Notes: generated by a model from the letters alone, not told the origin. A stretch of DNA of 19,009 bases from CAYTTR01 sp964440805 (GCA_964440805.1 CAYTTR010000043.1:1-19009), one strand, 5' to 3'. Counted from the stretch's first letter, positions 1 to 6,706 are shown. Numbers and translations are program-made.

Positions 1-1
1 G

Positions 2-481
2 CTTTCCGCCCTGCAGAAAGCCAAACAGAAATCATGTATGAAAGAGATAGTGACTATTGCCACCGGAGCCATGGATTACATTACTGATAATGGAAGCTGG
101 GATGCAGTTACCCAAGGTGGAGATTTGATCGCAAATAGTGATTTTATTCAAGCTCTTGTTCCCTTTTATGTAAAAAATGTTCCGGTTAACGATCCCTGGA
201 ATGAGCCTTATAAAGTTTATGTAGGAGAGAGTGCTGTTGAAGGAGTACTTGGAAGCGTGGATGCAGATATGATTGGTCCAGAAGACTTCTTAATTGAATC
301 TTATGGAAGAGATAACGGAGCAGGACCTACTTACCAAACATCTGAATATATAGAGACAGACCCTGATGGACAATTTTATAATGTAAGATCTATGTCGGAT
401 TTTAATGAAGATTTGGCCAACTGGAGCGGAAGCTGGATTGTCGGCCCTGTGACTTATCTTGTTGAAGGTGGAGAAGGATAA
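2..481 (+). CDS. Type II secretion G-like pseudopilin, C-terminal part (5' end outside window)
   Basis: The frame is open from base 2 through an internal ATG at 38, so the true start lies upstream of the window. The visible start reads LSALQKAKQK, then IATGAMDYITDNG. This is the amphipathic helix that follows the N-terminal hydrophobic stem in GspG-type major pseudopilins. The segment NDPWNEPYKVYVG matches the family's D-P-W-x-x-P-Y turn before the C-terminal sheet. Such proteins are cleaved by a prepilin peptidase and assemble the periplasmic pseudopilus of a type II secretion or related filament system. The prepilin peptide and membrane stem are not visible. A strong terminator follows directly, so this is the last gene of its transcription unit. 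Some diderm lineages carry many stand-alone GspG-like proteins, so a dedicated secretion role is not certain. Confidence 0.8.
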   Translation, partial: LSALQKAKQKSCMKEIVTIATGAMDYITDNGSWDAVTQGGDLIANSDFIQALVPFYVKNVPVNDPWNEPYKVYVGESAVEGVLGSVDADMIGPEDFLIESYGRDNGAGPTYQTSEYIETDPDGQFYNVRSMSDFNEDLANWSGSWIVGPVTYLVEGGEG

Positions 482-505
482 TAATTTAATTTAAAAGTAA
501 CGATG

Positions 506-540
506 AAAAACGGCATCCCTCCGGGGATGCCGTTTTTTTT
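506..540 (+). terminator. Rho-independent terminator after the pseudopilin gene
   Basis: A 9-bp perfect stem, CGGCATCCC (511-519) paired with GGGATGCCG (524-532), closes a TCCG tetraloop. A run of T follows and A's precede it. It starts about 25 bases after the stop codon. Confidence 0.92.
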
Positions 541-550
541 TACCAGTTGA

Positions 551-742
551 TGGGGGACGTTCCCCAAAGGGACACCCCTTCTGGGGGAAGAGAAGTTTAA
601 AGTACCTGTTTATTCCCGCTGCTCCGGTAATTCATTTTTCCATTTTCCGCAAATACCGGCGAGGAAATTTGGCTATTTTTCAATCTGATTTCCCAGGACA
701 GATAAATCATCATATAATATTAGAAGAAAATTAAGTGTTTAT
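551..742 (+). repeat. Repeat A1, copy 1 (long form)
   Basis: Starts with GGGGGACGTTCCCC and AAAGGGACACCCCTT, then carries a variable middle. It ends in a block around GATAAATCATCA, ATAATATTAGAAG and TTAAGTGTTTA that also ends the long copies at 8091 and 12164. All three are on the same strand. The 742-891 remainder is AT-rich and shows nothing recognisable except the ribosome binding site of the next gene. Confidence 0.75.
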
Positions 743-891
743 AATATGGAAATAAAGCTGAATTTATTATTATCGTTCATTTGTTGTCCAGAAAAAAATA
801 TAATATTGCCTTTTATTTTTATTCAAAATCTTTCATTATAAAATAAATAAAAGGGAACGGTATTATTTTTAAGATATATAAGGGGATTCAA

Positions 892-1155
892 ATGGAACTT
901 TTATTAATAACAGCCTTGATAGGCTTGCTTCCCGCAGCCATTGCTAAAGGTAAGGGAAGAAGTTTCTTGGGTTGGTGGATTTACGGTGCACTGCTTTTTA
1001 TTGTAGCTTTCCCTCATTCATTATTGATAAGGCCTGATTTGGCAGAGATTGAGAGGCAGCAGTTAAAGCAAGGAATGAAGAAATGTCCCTATTGCGCCGA
1101 GCTTATAAAACAAGAAGCCAAGGTTTGCCGGTACTGCGGGAAAGAAGTATCCTAA
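892..1155 (+). CDS. Membrane-anchored zinc-ribbon protein (UPF0547-like)
   Basis: This is an 87-residue protein. Residues 1-17 and about 27-47 are hydrophobic (LLLITALIGLLPAAIA; WWIYGALLFIVAF), consistent with one or two membrane segments. A short charged linker leads to a C-terminal zinc ribbon, KKCPYCAELIKQEAKVCRYCG, with two C-x2-C knuckles (residues 65/68 and 79/82) in the spacing of UPF0547-type ribbons. The ATG is preceded by AGGGGA at suitable distance. The next gene follows after 23 bp, suggesting co-transcription. The function of such anchored ribbons is unknown; metal binding or protein contact is inference. A truncated near-copy lies at 5784-5963. Confidence 0.8.
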   Translation: MELLLITALIGLLPAAIAKGKGRSFLGWWIYGALLFIVAFPHSLLIRPDLAEIERQQLKQGMKKCPYCAELIKQEAKVCRYCGKEVS

Positions 1156-1178
1156 AAAAATAAAAAAAGGAGGGTTGA

Positions 1179-1370
1179 ATGATTCCGAGTATTGGTTTAA
1201 TGGTTGGACTCTACATTATTACAAGATGTCTTTCGTTTATTCTGCGAACAGATGAGAGAAAAGAAAACACGTTAGTAATTATTTTATCGGGAATCACAAT
1301 TATAGTGACTATTTTTGTAATAATTGATCTATTCAGCCGGTCCGCTAGTCTTTCAAATTTGAATTGGTGA
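1179..1370 (+). CDS. Small two-segment membrane protein
   Basis: A 63-residue protein with a strong Shine-Dalgarno sequence (AAGGAGGG) seven bases before ATG. It has two hydrophobic stretches, about residues 3-21 (PSIGLMVGLYIITRCLSFI) and 31-52 (TLVIILSGITIIVTIFVIIDLF), split by a charged loop (RTDERKE). It sits 23 bp after the zinc-ribbon gene. The first nine codons and the ribosome binding site are duplicated together with that gene's 3' end at 5799-6014, so the pair is probably an old unit. I do not recognise a family; function unknown. Confidence 0.65.
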   Translation: MIPSIGLMVGLYIITRCLSFILRTDERKENTLVIILSGITIIVTIFVIIDLFSRSASLSNLNW

Positions 1371-1484
1371 ATGGCAAACGAAAAAATCGAGGGTAAAAAA
1401 AGGGAGGCAAAAGCGGGGGGAGAAAAAGTACAGTTTGACCTGACGTATTTTCATCTATATTATTGACAACCGGAGAGGTAATAG

Positions 1485-1516
1485 AGGGACGTTCCCCAAG
1501 GGGACACCCTTTCAGA
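1485..1516 (+). repeat. Repeat A, short copy
   Basis: GAGGGACGTTCCCCAAGG followed by GGACACCCTTTCAG: the type A core without the long A1 tail. Confidence 0.75.
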
Positions 1517-1718
1517 GTAAAGGCAGTAGAAATTAAATCAATGACAATCATGGGATTTATAATTATCATGTAGTAAAAGGGGGAAAAGGGAAAAAATTTA
1601 TTAAAAATAAACAAGATCGGAATTTCTGGATTCAATAGGCAAAGATAGTGATTTCAAACCAATATAATAATTGTGGGTTGGATTTGAAAATCAAAAATGT
1701 ATAGCACTGATCATAGAT

Positions 1719-1745
1719 TAAAAAAGACTCGCGGCTGGACCGCAG
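1719..1745 (-). terminator. Possible weak terminator of the minus-strand protease operon
   Basis: Read on the minus strand, GCGG-TCCAG-CCGC forms a short hairpin and is followed by GAGTCTTTTTT. The stem is only about 4 bp, so this is tentative. Its position 25 bp beyond the stop of the small gene is appropriate. Confidence 0.3.
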
Positions 1746-1769
1746 ATAGGTTTTTGGAAGGAAGAGTTA

Positions 1770-1952
1770 TCACGATCTTGTATAAGTTTCCAACTCCTGA
1801 GATGAATCATCATAATATTCTTTGAGCTTTCTTATTTGCTCGTTAATTTCCTTACTGGCAGCAAAATCTGAGTCGCTAATTTGACTTTGATCTTTTTTTG
1901 CTTCTTCTAATTTGACAAAAATGATCTCAAAATTATATTTTTGTTTTTCCAT
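1770..1952 (-). CDS. Small acidic helical protein of unknown function
   Basis: A 60-residue protein rich in E, K, D and Q, predicted mostly helical (for example KLEEAKKDQSQ and EINEQIRKLKEYYDD), with no membrane segment. Its start is well supported: AAAGGAGC precedes the ATG. It begins 12 bp after the stop of the serine-protease gene, so the two are probably one operon. No family is recognised. It could be a small accessory or regulatory subunit of the protease, which is inference from position only. Confidence 0.6.
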   Translation of the reverse strand: MEKQKYNFEIIFVKLEEAKKDQSQISDSDFAASKEINEQIRKLKEYYDDSSQELETYTRS

Positions 1953-1964
1953 AATGCTCCTTTA

Positions 1965-2921
1965 TTATACCACTTTTTTGCCGGATTCTGCTTCGATTTG
2001 AAGCCTTATTTTTCTTATATTGCTTTCAGTGCCACAATTCGGGCATTTAAATATATCATCTTTAATAGGATAAGGAATTCGATTATTTTTTAATGGAATT
2101 CCTTTTTTTAAATTTGCCTGTATCAAAGATTTTTTCTTGCATTTCGGACACTCGAAATTGATTTCTGCAAGTTCATTGGATTCACCTTTTTTTGGCCTTT
2201 GTCCCGGTGCTACTGCAAATCTATAAATCTGGGATCCAATAGTCTCGAATATCTTATAAATATTCGTTTCGAAACTCATCCTTAACAACGTATAATATCT
2301 TAAAATTGCTTCATTTAATTTTTTTTGAGCATTAAAGTCAGTGATTTTTAAACGCAATTTTCTAAAATCTTCAATTTTTATTGAACGGCCATGTGTCAAC
2401 CATTTAGATTGTTGACATAGTATTGCCGCGATTTCATTTGATCGTTTCTTTTTTTCTTTATCTGTTACGGGTTCACCGGTACTGCTGTGCGTATCCCAAT
2501 ATTTAAATTTATACCGGCTCAGCCAATCAGCAACCAGTTTTTTCGAAAAGTTTTGTGCATTTTCACAATGTTGAATTTCTCCGGGCGATATATTCTGCAG
2601 TATTGGAATATAAGCAGGATTCAGTTTTCCAGTTTTAATGACCTCTTCTTTTATTTTTTCTAATCCTTCAAGAAATGCTTCTGCTGAAAATCGTTTATTG
2701 TTCGCAATAATTTGAGCGTCAATAGGACCAAGTGCTGATATCGAACCCATTAAAATCTCATCTCCCGCCATTGCAAAAATTGTTCCGGCACTTTTTGCAT
2801 ATCCAGGAATTATTATTCCGACTTTTTCATATTTATTTCTAACCAGCTTAACTAAGTCTTCAACTACTTCAGCAAATCCGCCCGGCGTTTCAAGTATTAT
2901 ATCAATACTGTCTCCATTCAA
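1965..2921 (-). CDS. SDH/ClpP-superfamily serine protease, N-terminally truncated, with C-terminal zinc ribbon
   Basis: The protein carries the core of the serine dehydrogenase proteinase (SDH_sah) branch of the ClpP/SppA crotonase-like fold. Residues 6-15 (IDIILETPGG) form the oxyanion strand. PGYAKSAGT at 39-47 holds the likely nucleophile Ser44, followed by DEILMG and LGPIDAQ. A C-terminal ribbon has C-x2-C pairs at 258/261 and 293/296. Relatives often have roughly 80 further N-terminal residues, with a leading strand and often a membrane anchor. Here the frame is closed by a stop at 2943-2945, eight codons before the chosen TTG, and a type B repeat starts at 2952. The TTG lacks a good Shine-Dalgarno sequence. 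The gene is probably a 5'-truncated remnant that may still be expressed. An operon with the small gene downstream is likely. Confidence 0.7.
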   Translation of the reverse strand: MNGDSIDIILETPGGFAEVVEDLVKLVRNKYEKVGIIIPGYAKSAGTIFAMAGDEILMGSISALGPIDAQIIANNKRFSAEAFLEGLEKIKEEVIKTGKLNPAYIPILQNISPGEIQHCENAQNFSKKLVADWLSRYKFKYWDTHSSTGEPVTDKEKKKRSNEIAAILCQQSKWLTHGRSIKIEDFRKLRLKITDFNAQKKLNEAILRYYTLLRMSFETNIYKIFETIGSQIYRFAVAPGQRPKKGESNELAEINFECPKCKKKSLIQANLKKGIPLKNNRIPYPIKDDIFKCPNCGTESNIRKIRLQIEAESGKKVV

Positions 2922-2951
2922 ATTGTCCAGTTGATCTTTAAATCAGTATCA

Positions 2952-3006
2952 AGGGGTCGCACCATGGCAAATATTTGTCAATCAATAAGATAACGCAATT
3001 TGCCAC
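2952..3006 (+). repeat. Repeat B, 5' part, at the broken start of the protease gene
   Basis: AGGGGTCGCACCATGGCAAA followed by TATTTGTCAATCAATAAGAT matches the start of the full-length B copies at 7947 and 13553. The 3' part, including the closing inverted repeat, is missing. The protease reading frame ends nine bases before this repeat. The rest of 2922-3356 shows no gene. Confidence 0.75.
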
Positions 3007-3116
3007 AGCCAACGCAGAAAATAAGCTGTCTTCATCTGCATCAGCATTCCGGGGAAGTCATTTTTACGGAAGCTTCCTCTGAATGACCTCAACCGGAAAA
3101 GGATTCCCGGAAAAGA

Positions 3117-3212
3117 GGAGGGACGTTCCCCAAATGAACACCCCTTTCCCAGAAGGAGATTGATTCATTATTTTATTTGGCCGGGGGTATTTTGTGCGCC
3201 TGCTGTGGCAAT
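3117..3212 (+). repeat. Repeat A2 copy
   Basis: GAGGGACGTTCCCCAAATG plus ACACCCCTTTCCCAGAAGG, then TTATTTTATTTGGCCGGG and a GCGCCTGCTGTGG segment. The tail matches the copy at 17806-17905 (TTATTTTATTTAGCCGGG, GCGTCGGCTGTTG) and not the A1 tail, so A2 is a second subtype. Confidence 0.7.
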
Positions 3213-3316
3213 TTTTTTATATAAGGATGAATAGCTTAATTTAAACCCCTTAATTCGGGCTTAGAATTAATTTCCATATAGAAAATGGGATTACCTCGGT
3301 TGAAACCCTTCTTCAT

Positions 3317-3345
3317 TTGACTTTAAAAGATTTTAAATTTATTCT
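3317..3345 (+). promoter_or_regulatory. Candidate sigma70-type promoter of mntA
   Basis: TTGACT (3317-3322), a 17-bp spacer and TATTCT (3340-3345). Transcription would begin only a few bases before the ATG at 3357. This would explain the absence of a Shine-Dalgarno sequence (a near-leaderless mRNA). Inferred from sequence only. Confidence 0.4.
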
Positions 3346-3356
3346 TAAATTAAATT

Positions 3357-3809
3357 ATGAAACGCGAAAAAATAAAAAATATAGCTGAAAAGTACGGAAT
3401 TTCTATTATATACCTTTTTGGCTCTCAAGCTAAAAATGCTGCGAAATACTTGAAAGCGGATAATACGACTGCTGATGATCTTTCCGATCTTGACCTGGCA
3501 GTGTATTTTAAGGAGGGTCCTTCCAATTCGATGAAGATTTACGGGGCTCTTTATAAGGAATTCTCGGAGGTTTTCGAGCCTTTTTATATTGATCTTATCT
3601 TCATACACGAGGTTGAGATACTCTTTCAGTATGAGATTATAAAAGGCATAAGGATCTTTGAGAAAGAGGAATCTTTTGCTGATGAATTTGAAGAAATGAT
3701 CATGAAAAGGGCTGAGGATTTGGCTTTTAAAAAGAAGATTTTAAACCGGGAAATCCTGGAGGCTATAGAAGATGGTTATATCGAATTTGAATACAGGCCG
3801 GGTTCTTGA
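3357..3809 (+). CDS. mntA: MntA-type minimal nucleotidyltransferase antitoxin
   Basis: A 150-residue nucleotidyltransferase-fold protein. The catalytic signature is present: FGSQAK at 21-26 (Gly22-Ser23), SDLDLAV with Asp44 and Asp46, and a third acidic residue in FYIDLIFI (Asp79). In characterised MntA/HepT (type VII) modules, MntA neutralises the HEPN RNase by transferring AMP groups to a tyrosine near its active site. The next gene begins inside this one, 38 bp before its stop, a translational coupling typical of the module. No Shine-Dalgarno sequence precedes the ATG. All three acidic residues are present, so it is probably active. Confidence 0.88.
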   Translation: MKREKIKNIAEKYGISIIYLFGSQAKNAAKYLKADNTTADDLSDLDLAVYFKEGPSNSMKIYGALYKEFSEVFEPFYIDLIFIHEVEILFQYEIIKGIRIFEKEESFADEFEEMIMKRAEDLAFKKKILNREILEAIEDGYIEFEYRPGS

Positions 3810-4221
3810 GCTTTTAAGGTTCATTGAATCTTGCCTTGAGGAATTAAGGCCTTTTACCAAAATGGATGAAGAGGAATTTCTGACAGATAAGAGAAATCCT
3901 CCTTTTGTAGAAAGTTATCTTAGAAGAAGCCTTGAAGCCATTTTCGATATTGGCCGGCATATCCTTGCCAAAACCTCGGGGTTTAAAGAAATCGAATATA
4001 AGGTAATAGCCAAAGAGCTTGGTCGAAGAGGGGTAGTAACAGAGGAACTCTCTGATCTGCTTTTTACTATGGCCGGTTATAGAAATAGAATGGTTCATTT
4101 TTATAGGGAGGTCACTCCTCAAGAACTTTATTGCATAATAAGAGATAATCTCAAAGCTATTGAGAAATTTATAAAACAGATTGCATCATTTATAAAAGCC
4201 TATGAAGAAAAGAAGAAATAA
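3772..4221 (+). CDS. hepT: HepT-type HEPN toxin RNase (DUF86)
   Basis: A 149-residue all-helical HEPN protein. The signature is YRNRMVHFY at 103-111: Arg104-x4-His109-x-Tyr111. This is the R-x4-H-x-Y motif in which Arg and His cut RNA and Tyr is the residue modified by MntA. RVLELLRFIESCLEELR at 10-26 matches the usual first helix. The start at 3772 is supported by GGAGG at 3758-3762 and lies within mntA, 38 bp before its end. The 3' end overlaps the last 32 bp of the convergent truncated gene at 4190. The module looks intact and should encode a growth-arresting RNase and its antidote; phage defence or plasmid addiction is family knowledge, not visible here. Confidence 0.9.
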   Translation: MVISNLNTGRVLELLRFIESCLEELRPFTKMDEEEFLTDKRNPPFVESYLRRSLEAIFDIGRHILAKTSGFKEIEYKVIAKELGRRGVVTEELSDLLFTMAGYRNRMVHFYREVTPQELYCIIRDNLKAIEKFIKQIASFIKAYEEKKK

Positions 4222-4549
4222 AATCTGATTTTCCTTTCGCCAGGACAAATCTTTTTCTTTGTTCCCATTTATTTTCTGTCCCTATTAATTCACCAGTTCG
4301 ACGAATAGTTTCAAGATTGGGTCGATAACTTTCTTTGCGAGGATCATCAGGGTTTTTTTCAATTTCGACTTCGATCCATTCGTATTTTTTATACCAATTC
4401 CAATATGGTTGATAGCGAAAATCTATTGGATATAGTCGAATAAAGGAGCCATCTTCTAAGACTCCTGCAGTACAAACCAACTCTTTGTATGTTTCAGATG
4501 GCTGTGGATAGGTTTTAACAGTTATAAGCACACTTTTTCGTTCTGCCAT
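4190..4549 (-). CDS. Conserved protein next to DUF488 gene, probably 3'-truncated
   Basis: 119 residues beginning VLITVKTYPQPSETYKELVC, then TAGVLEDGSFIRLYPIDFRY and KKYEWIEVEIEKNPDDPRKES. From memory, proteins with this opening occur beside DUF488 genes and are roughly twice as long, with a cysteine/histidine-containing C-terminal part; I cannot confirm this here. The last residues (about FISSFLHRLL) are read antisense through the end of hepT, so the true C-terminus appears to have been lost at a junction near 4221. AGGGGG about eight bases before the ATG supports the start. It lies 20 bp after the DUF488 gene, in the same operon. Biochemical function unknown; probably no longer functional. 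Confidence 0.6.
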   Translation of the reverse strand: MAERKSVLITVKTYPQPSETYKELVCTAGVLEDGSFIRLYPIDFRYQPYWNWYKKYEWIEVEIEKNPDDPRKESYRPNLETIRRTGELIGTENKWEQRKRFVLAKGKSDFISSFLHRLL

Positions 4550-4569
4550 TAAATCAACCCCCTGGATCT

Positions 4570-5433
4570 TTATAAGTGTTTAATTGGTAACTCGGCTCTA
4601 TTAGCCACATGGATTGCTAAGCGACTACGGTGGCATAAATTCGAATCTTTTTCAAAACACATAAGTGCAGTAGGCCGCTCAAGAGAAAGTTTGGCAACCT
4701 GGTTTATGTCTTCTTTTCTATCAATGAGAATATCTTTCTCGTATTTATCAAAAAGTTTTTTATATTCACCCGGGCTGGAAATATTTGTTCGGAGGGATGA
4801 TGGAATTCCTAAAGAGGGCAGATGAATGTAGTTTATTCCAATACTTTTACATAATCTGCAAAGAGTCTTTTCCGAAAAACCATATTTTCGAGACAAGGCA
4901 TTTTTTCTGACATCAATTAACTGAGTAATTCCATTTCTAAGAAATTGATTTAATATTCCATCTATACTTCGCCCTTCATAGCCTATAGTAAAAAAGTAAT
5001 CTTTAGCTTTGGAGTACATAAAATTTTTTTCGCACTGTCTTCTCGTGAAAAACCATGAATATCGGGAGTATAATTCATCTGTAAGCTGAGTTTGATTCAT
5101 TGAACCATACCGGATCAATAATTTCTCTATTTCTTTTCTTGTTTTGTGGGAGAGTTTGTTAATTTCAAGATTAATCCTTCTTTTTGCATCCTGATTGATT
5201 GATAAATATTTTCCATTTGACAAAAGACTTTTGTCACTAAGTAAAGTAATTTCCTTCTTGGCCAGAAAAGAAAAGGGACCATTTTTACAGGGTGTAAATT
5301 CGTAAAATGAGACATTCTGATTAATTTTAGTTTCTTCTCGCAGTAAAAAAAGCCAATTTATTAACTGCTTATATGTCATTTTTTCAGGGGAATGCGAAAG
5401 TAAATCTAAGATTATTCTTTGACGCTCAAGCAC
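4570..5433 (-). CDS. DUF488 protein with N-terminal SocA/Panacea-like region
   Basis: A 287-residue, two-part protein. Residues about 147-287 are a DUF488 domain: FFTIGYEGRS, then LIDVRKNALSRKYGFS, and LMCFEKDSNLCHRSRLA with Cys259 and Cys267-His268-Arg269. Residues 1-140 form a helical region with YKQLINWLFLLRE and FTPCKNGPFSFLAKKEI. It recalls the antitoxin-like SocA/Panacea (DUF4065) pattern of a hydrophobic helix followed by a G-P-F/V-S turn; this assignment is tentative. The start is GTG with AAGGA upstream. The downstream gene follows after 20 bp. DUF488 proteins are small soluble proteins of unknown biochemistry, often found near defence and mobile genes. Confidence 0.75.
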   Translation of the reverse strand: MLERQRIILDLLSHSPEKMTYKQLINWLFLLREETKINQNVSFYEFTPCKNGPFSFLAKKEITLLSDKSLLSNGKYLSINQDAKRRINLEINKLSHKTRKEIEKLLIRYGSMNQTQLTDELYSRYSWFFTRRQCEKNFMYSKAKDYFFTIGYEGRSIDGILNQFLRNGITQLIDVRKNALSRKYGFSEKTLCRLCKSIGINYIHLPSLGIPSSLRTNISSPGEYKKLFDKYEKDILIDRKEDINQVAKLSLERPTALMCFEKDSNLCHRSRLAIHVANRAELPIKHL

Positions 5434-5698
5434 TTATGTTCATTCCTTATTAAAAATTTCCATAAACATAATATATTAACCGTGTTAAAATATTATTTAT
5501 CCTCAGCCTATAACGAAATATTTAAAATTTCAAGGATAAGGATAACCTATTATTATCAAAGACAAAGAAAGACATTTCTATAAATCCATTCCGGTCTTTT
5601 TTGAGTGTCAAGACCGCTCGCTTCTCTGACCTCTCTAAGCTTCTGATTTTATTGACGGTTTAATATGAGAATTTTTCTCAAAATAGGTTCTCTCTATA
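5434..5698. other. Intergenic AT-rich stretch
   Basis: No gene or RNA is recognised. A small hairpin, TGAGAA-TTT-TTCTCA, lies near 5665-5680. The stretch includes the upstream region of the minus-strand DUF488 gene, but no convincing promoter stands out. Confidence 0.5.
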
Positions 5699-5752
5699 AG
5701 TCAATCAATAAGATAGCTGTTTTTTTGCCTTTTTTTCGGCTTAAAACGCATC
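5699..5752 (+). repeat. Repeat B, internal part
   Basis: GTCAATCAATAAGATAGCTG, then TTTTTTTGCC, CGGCTTAAAACGCATC. It matches the middle and end of the full B copies but lacks the GGGGTCGCACC start. Confidence 0.6.
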
Positions 5753-5783
5753 ATAAAGTTTTGCTGCTGAGGGTAATTAATGT

Positions 5784-5963
5784 ATGATAAAATTTAAGCT
5801 GTTTTTTATTGTATCTTCCCCTCATTCCTTATTGATAAGTCCTGATTTGGTAGAGATTGAGAAACAAAGGTTAAAGCAAGGAATGAAGAAATGTCCCTAT
5901 TGCGCCGAGCTGATTAAACAGGAGGCCAAGGTTTGCCGGTACTGCGGGAAAGAAGTATCATAA
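5784..5963 (+). CDS. Truncated paralogue of the zinc-ribbon membrane protein
   Basis: An open frame of 59 codons. From codon 6 onward it repeats the C-terminal 54 residues of the gene at 892-1155, including KKCPYCAELIKQEAKVCRYC unchanged. The N-terminal membrane region is replaced by MIKFK. DNA identity across 5799-6014 versus the source segment (about 1000-1206) is roughly nine bases in ten, with several silent changes in the ribbon. GAGGG lies about ten bases upstream, so expression from the ATG at 5784 is possible, giving a soluble or weakly anchored ribbon. More likely it is a remnant of a partial duplication. Confidence 0.55.
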   Translation: MIKFKLFFIVSSPHSLLISPDLVEIEKQRLKQGMKKCPYCAELIKQEAKVCRYCGKEVS

Positions 5964-5987
5964 AAAAATAAAAAAAGGAGGATTGAA

Positions 5988-6030
5988 TGATTCCGAGTAT
6001 TGGTTTGATGGTAGAGCTTTTCAGTTAATC
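5988..6030 (+). pseudogene. Remnant of duplicated small membrane protein gene
   Basis: After the same AAAAAAAGGAGGATTGA spacer, the first nine codons (MIPSIGLMV) of the gene at 1179 are repeated. The frame then diverges at about 6014 and stops after four unrelated codons. This marks the right edge of the partial duplication. Confidence 0.7.
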
Positions 6031-6071
6031 TCAATGTTAAATCACATGAATGAAAGAGAGAATATTTCTTG

Positions 6072-6416
6072 TTAGATTCTAAGCAAGCCCTTTTGATATA
6101 GATAGTATCCATTTCCTGTTGTAATAAATGTTAACAAAGAAAATTTCTTTAGAGGCTCATACAAACTATCATCTTTTTCTATGGCCTCATACAGATCTTC
6201 AGCTGCCGTTATTAGCTTATCAAATATATTTTCTGGAACTTTAATTGTTTTCTCGGGGTTATCGAGTCTTGAAATTATATTTCCATGGGTTGCGTTTAAA
6301 ACTAAATGAGCAAATACTAAGTCTGGGATAAATTCCTCATTAAAAATACGCGACATGATCCCATATGTTGCGCTGAAGTAATAAAGTTTTGATTTTGGGT
6401 TTTCTTCACTTTTCAT
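6072..6416 (-). CDS. Unknown protein paired with a ribbon-helix-helix antitoxin remnant
   Basis: About 114 residues from the ATG at 6416 (MKSEENPKSKLYYFSATYG). A TTG five codons upstream is the alternative start. Features are an aromatic-rich start, an amphipathic helix (IPDLVFAHLVLNATHGNIIS), a helical middle (ENIFDKLITAAEDLYEAIEK) and an end with LLTFITTGNGYYLYQKGLL. The ATG overlaps the stop of the upstream ribbon-helix-helix fragment by 11 bp, the close coupling of antitoxin-toxin or regulator-partner pairs. I do not recognise the family. Its role may have been toxin-like or regulatory, but nothing catalytic is visible. Confidence 0.55.
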   Translation of the reverse strand: MKSEENPKSKLYYFSATYGIMSRIFNEEFIPDLVFAHLVLNATHGNIISRLDNPEKTIKVPENIFDKLITAAEDLYEAIEKDDSLYEPLKKFSLLTFITTGNGYYLYQKGLLRI

Positions 6417-6555
6417 TTTCTCTATTACCAAATTCTTTTTTTATATCCTTTATTTCTCTTTCGAGGGATTCCAGCGTCAGATTGGTTTCTAAAGTTTTTC
6501 TAATATATTGATTTAAGCTTAATCCTTCTCTTTTTGCATTCTTAGATAAGTTCAT
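6406..6555 (-). pseudogene. HicB/Arc-type ribbon-helix-helix antitoxin, C-terminal fragment
   Basis: Forty-nine codons from the first available ATG. The segment LSKNAKREGLSLNQYIRKTL is the second-helix pattern of HicB/Arc-type ribbon-helix-helix domains (A-K-R-E-G-x-S-L-N-Q-Y-I). A charged coiled tail follows (LESLEREIKDIKKEF). The first strand and helix, and any N-terminal HicB domain, are missing. The homologous-looking frame runs two codons past the ATG (L-H-M-N-L) and then enters a type A repeat at 6561, so the 5' part was probably lost there. It overlaps the downstream gene by 11 bp. DNA binding as a dimer would need the missing strand, so this is called a remnant. Confidence 0.6.
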
Positions 6556-6560
6556 GTGAA

Positions 6561-6598
6561 GTTTTCCCCAAGGAGACACCCTTTCCAGGAGGAGGGGT
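6561..6598 (+). repeat. Repeat A, short diverged copy
   Basis: GTTTTCCCCAAGGAGACACC then CTTTCCAGGAGGAGG. It lacks the leading GGGGAC but has the rest of the core, and abuts the broken antitoxin gene. Confidence 0.6.
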
Positions 6599-6644
6599 TG
6601 AAATCGATCAGAGCTAACTGCACCCTAAGCTCGGACTCTGGCAA

Positions 6645-6706
6645 TTCTTTGTCTGTCAACAAGGTGGCCCAAATTTTACCGCCTTTTTTCTGTTTAAAGC
6701 GCTGTT
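6645..6706 (+). repeat. Diverged repeat B-like segment
   Basis: TTTGTCTGTCAACAAGG, then AAATTTTACCGCCTTTTTTC and TGTTTAAAGCGC, parallel to the middle and end of B (AATTTTCCGCCTCTATTTTA, GGCTTTAAACGC). Read on the minus strand it is open as FKQKKGGKIWATLL, so it may be old coding sequence from which B derives. Low certainty. Confidence 0.35.

Larger units (their letters stand above)
1371..1769. other. Gene-free stretch with one short repeat
   Basis: No credible coding sequence. It holds a short type A repeat (1485-1516) and a possible weak terminator for the minus-strand genes to its right. The long minus-strand open frame here runs through the repeat and has no ribosome binding site or recognisable domain. 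Confidence 0.6.

Noticed and set aside
1345..1635. Minus-strand open frame of 96 codons
   Set aside because: Runs through a type A repeat, has no ribosome binding site or domain, and its composition (F, P, I) reflects AT-rich non-coding DNA.
3357..3608. Minus-strand frame over mntA
   Set aside because: Antisense to a gene with intact nucleotidyltransferase motifs.
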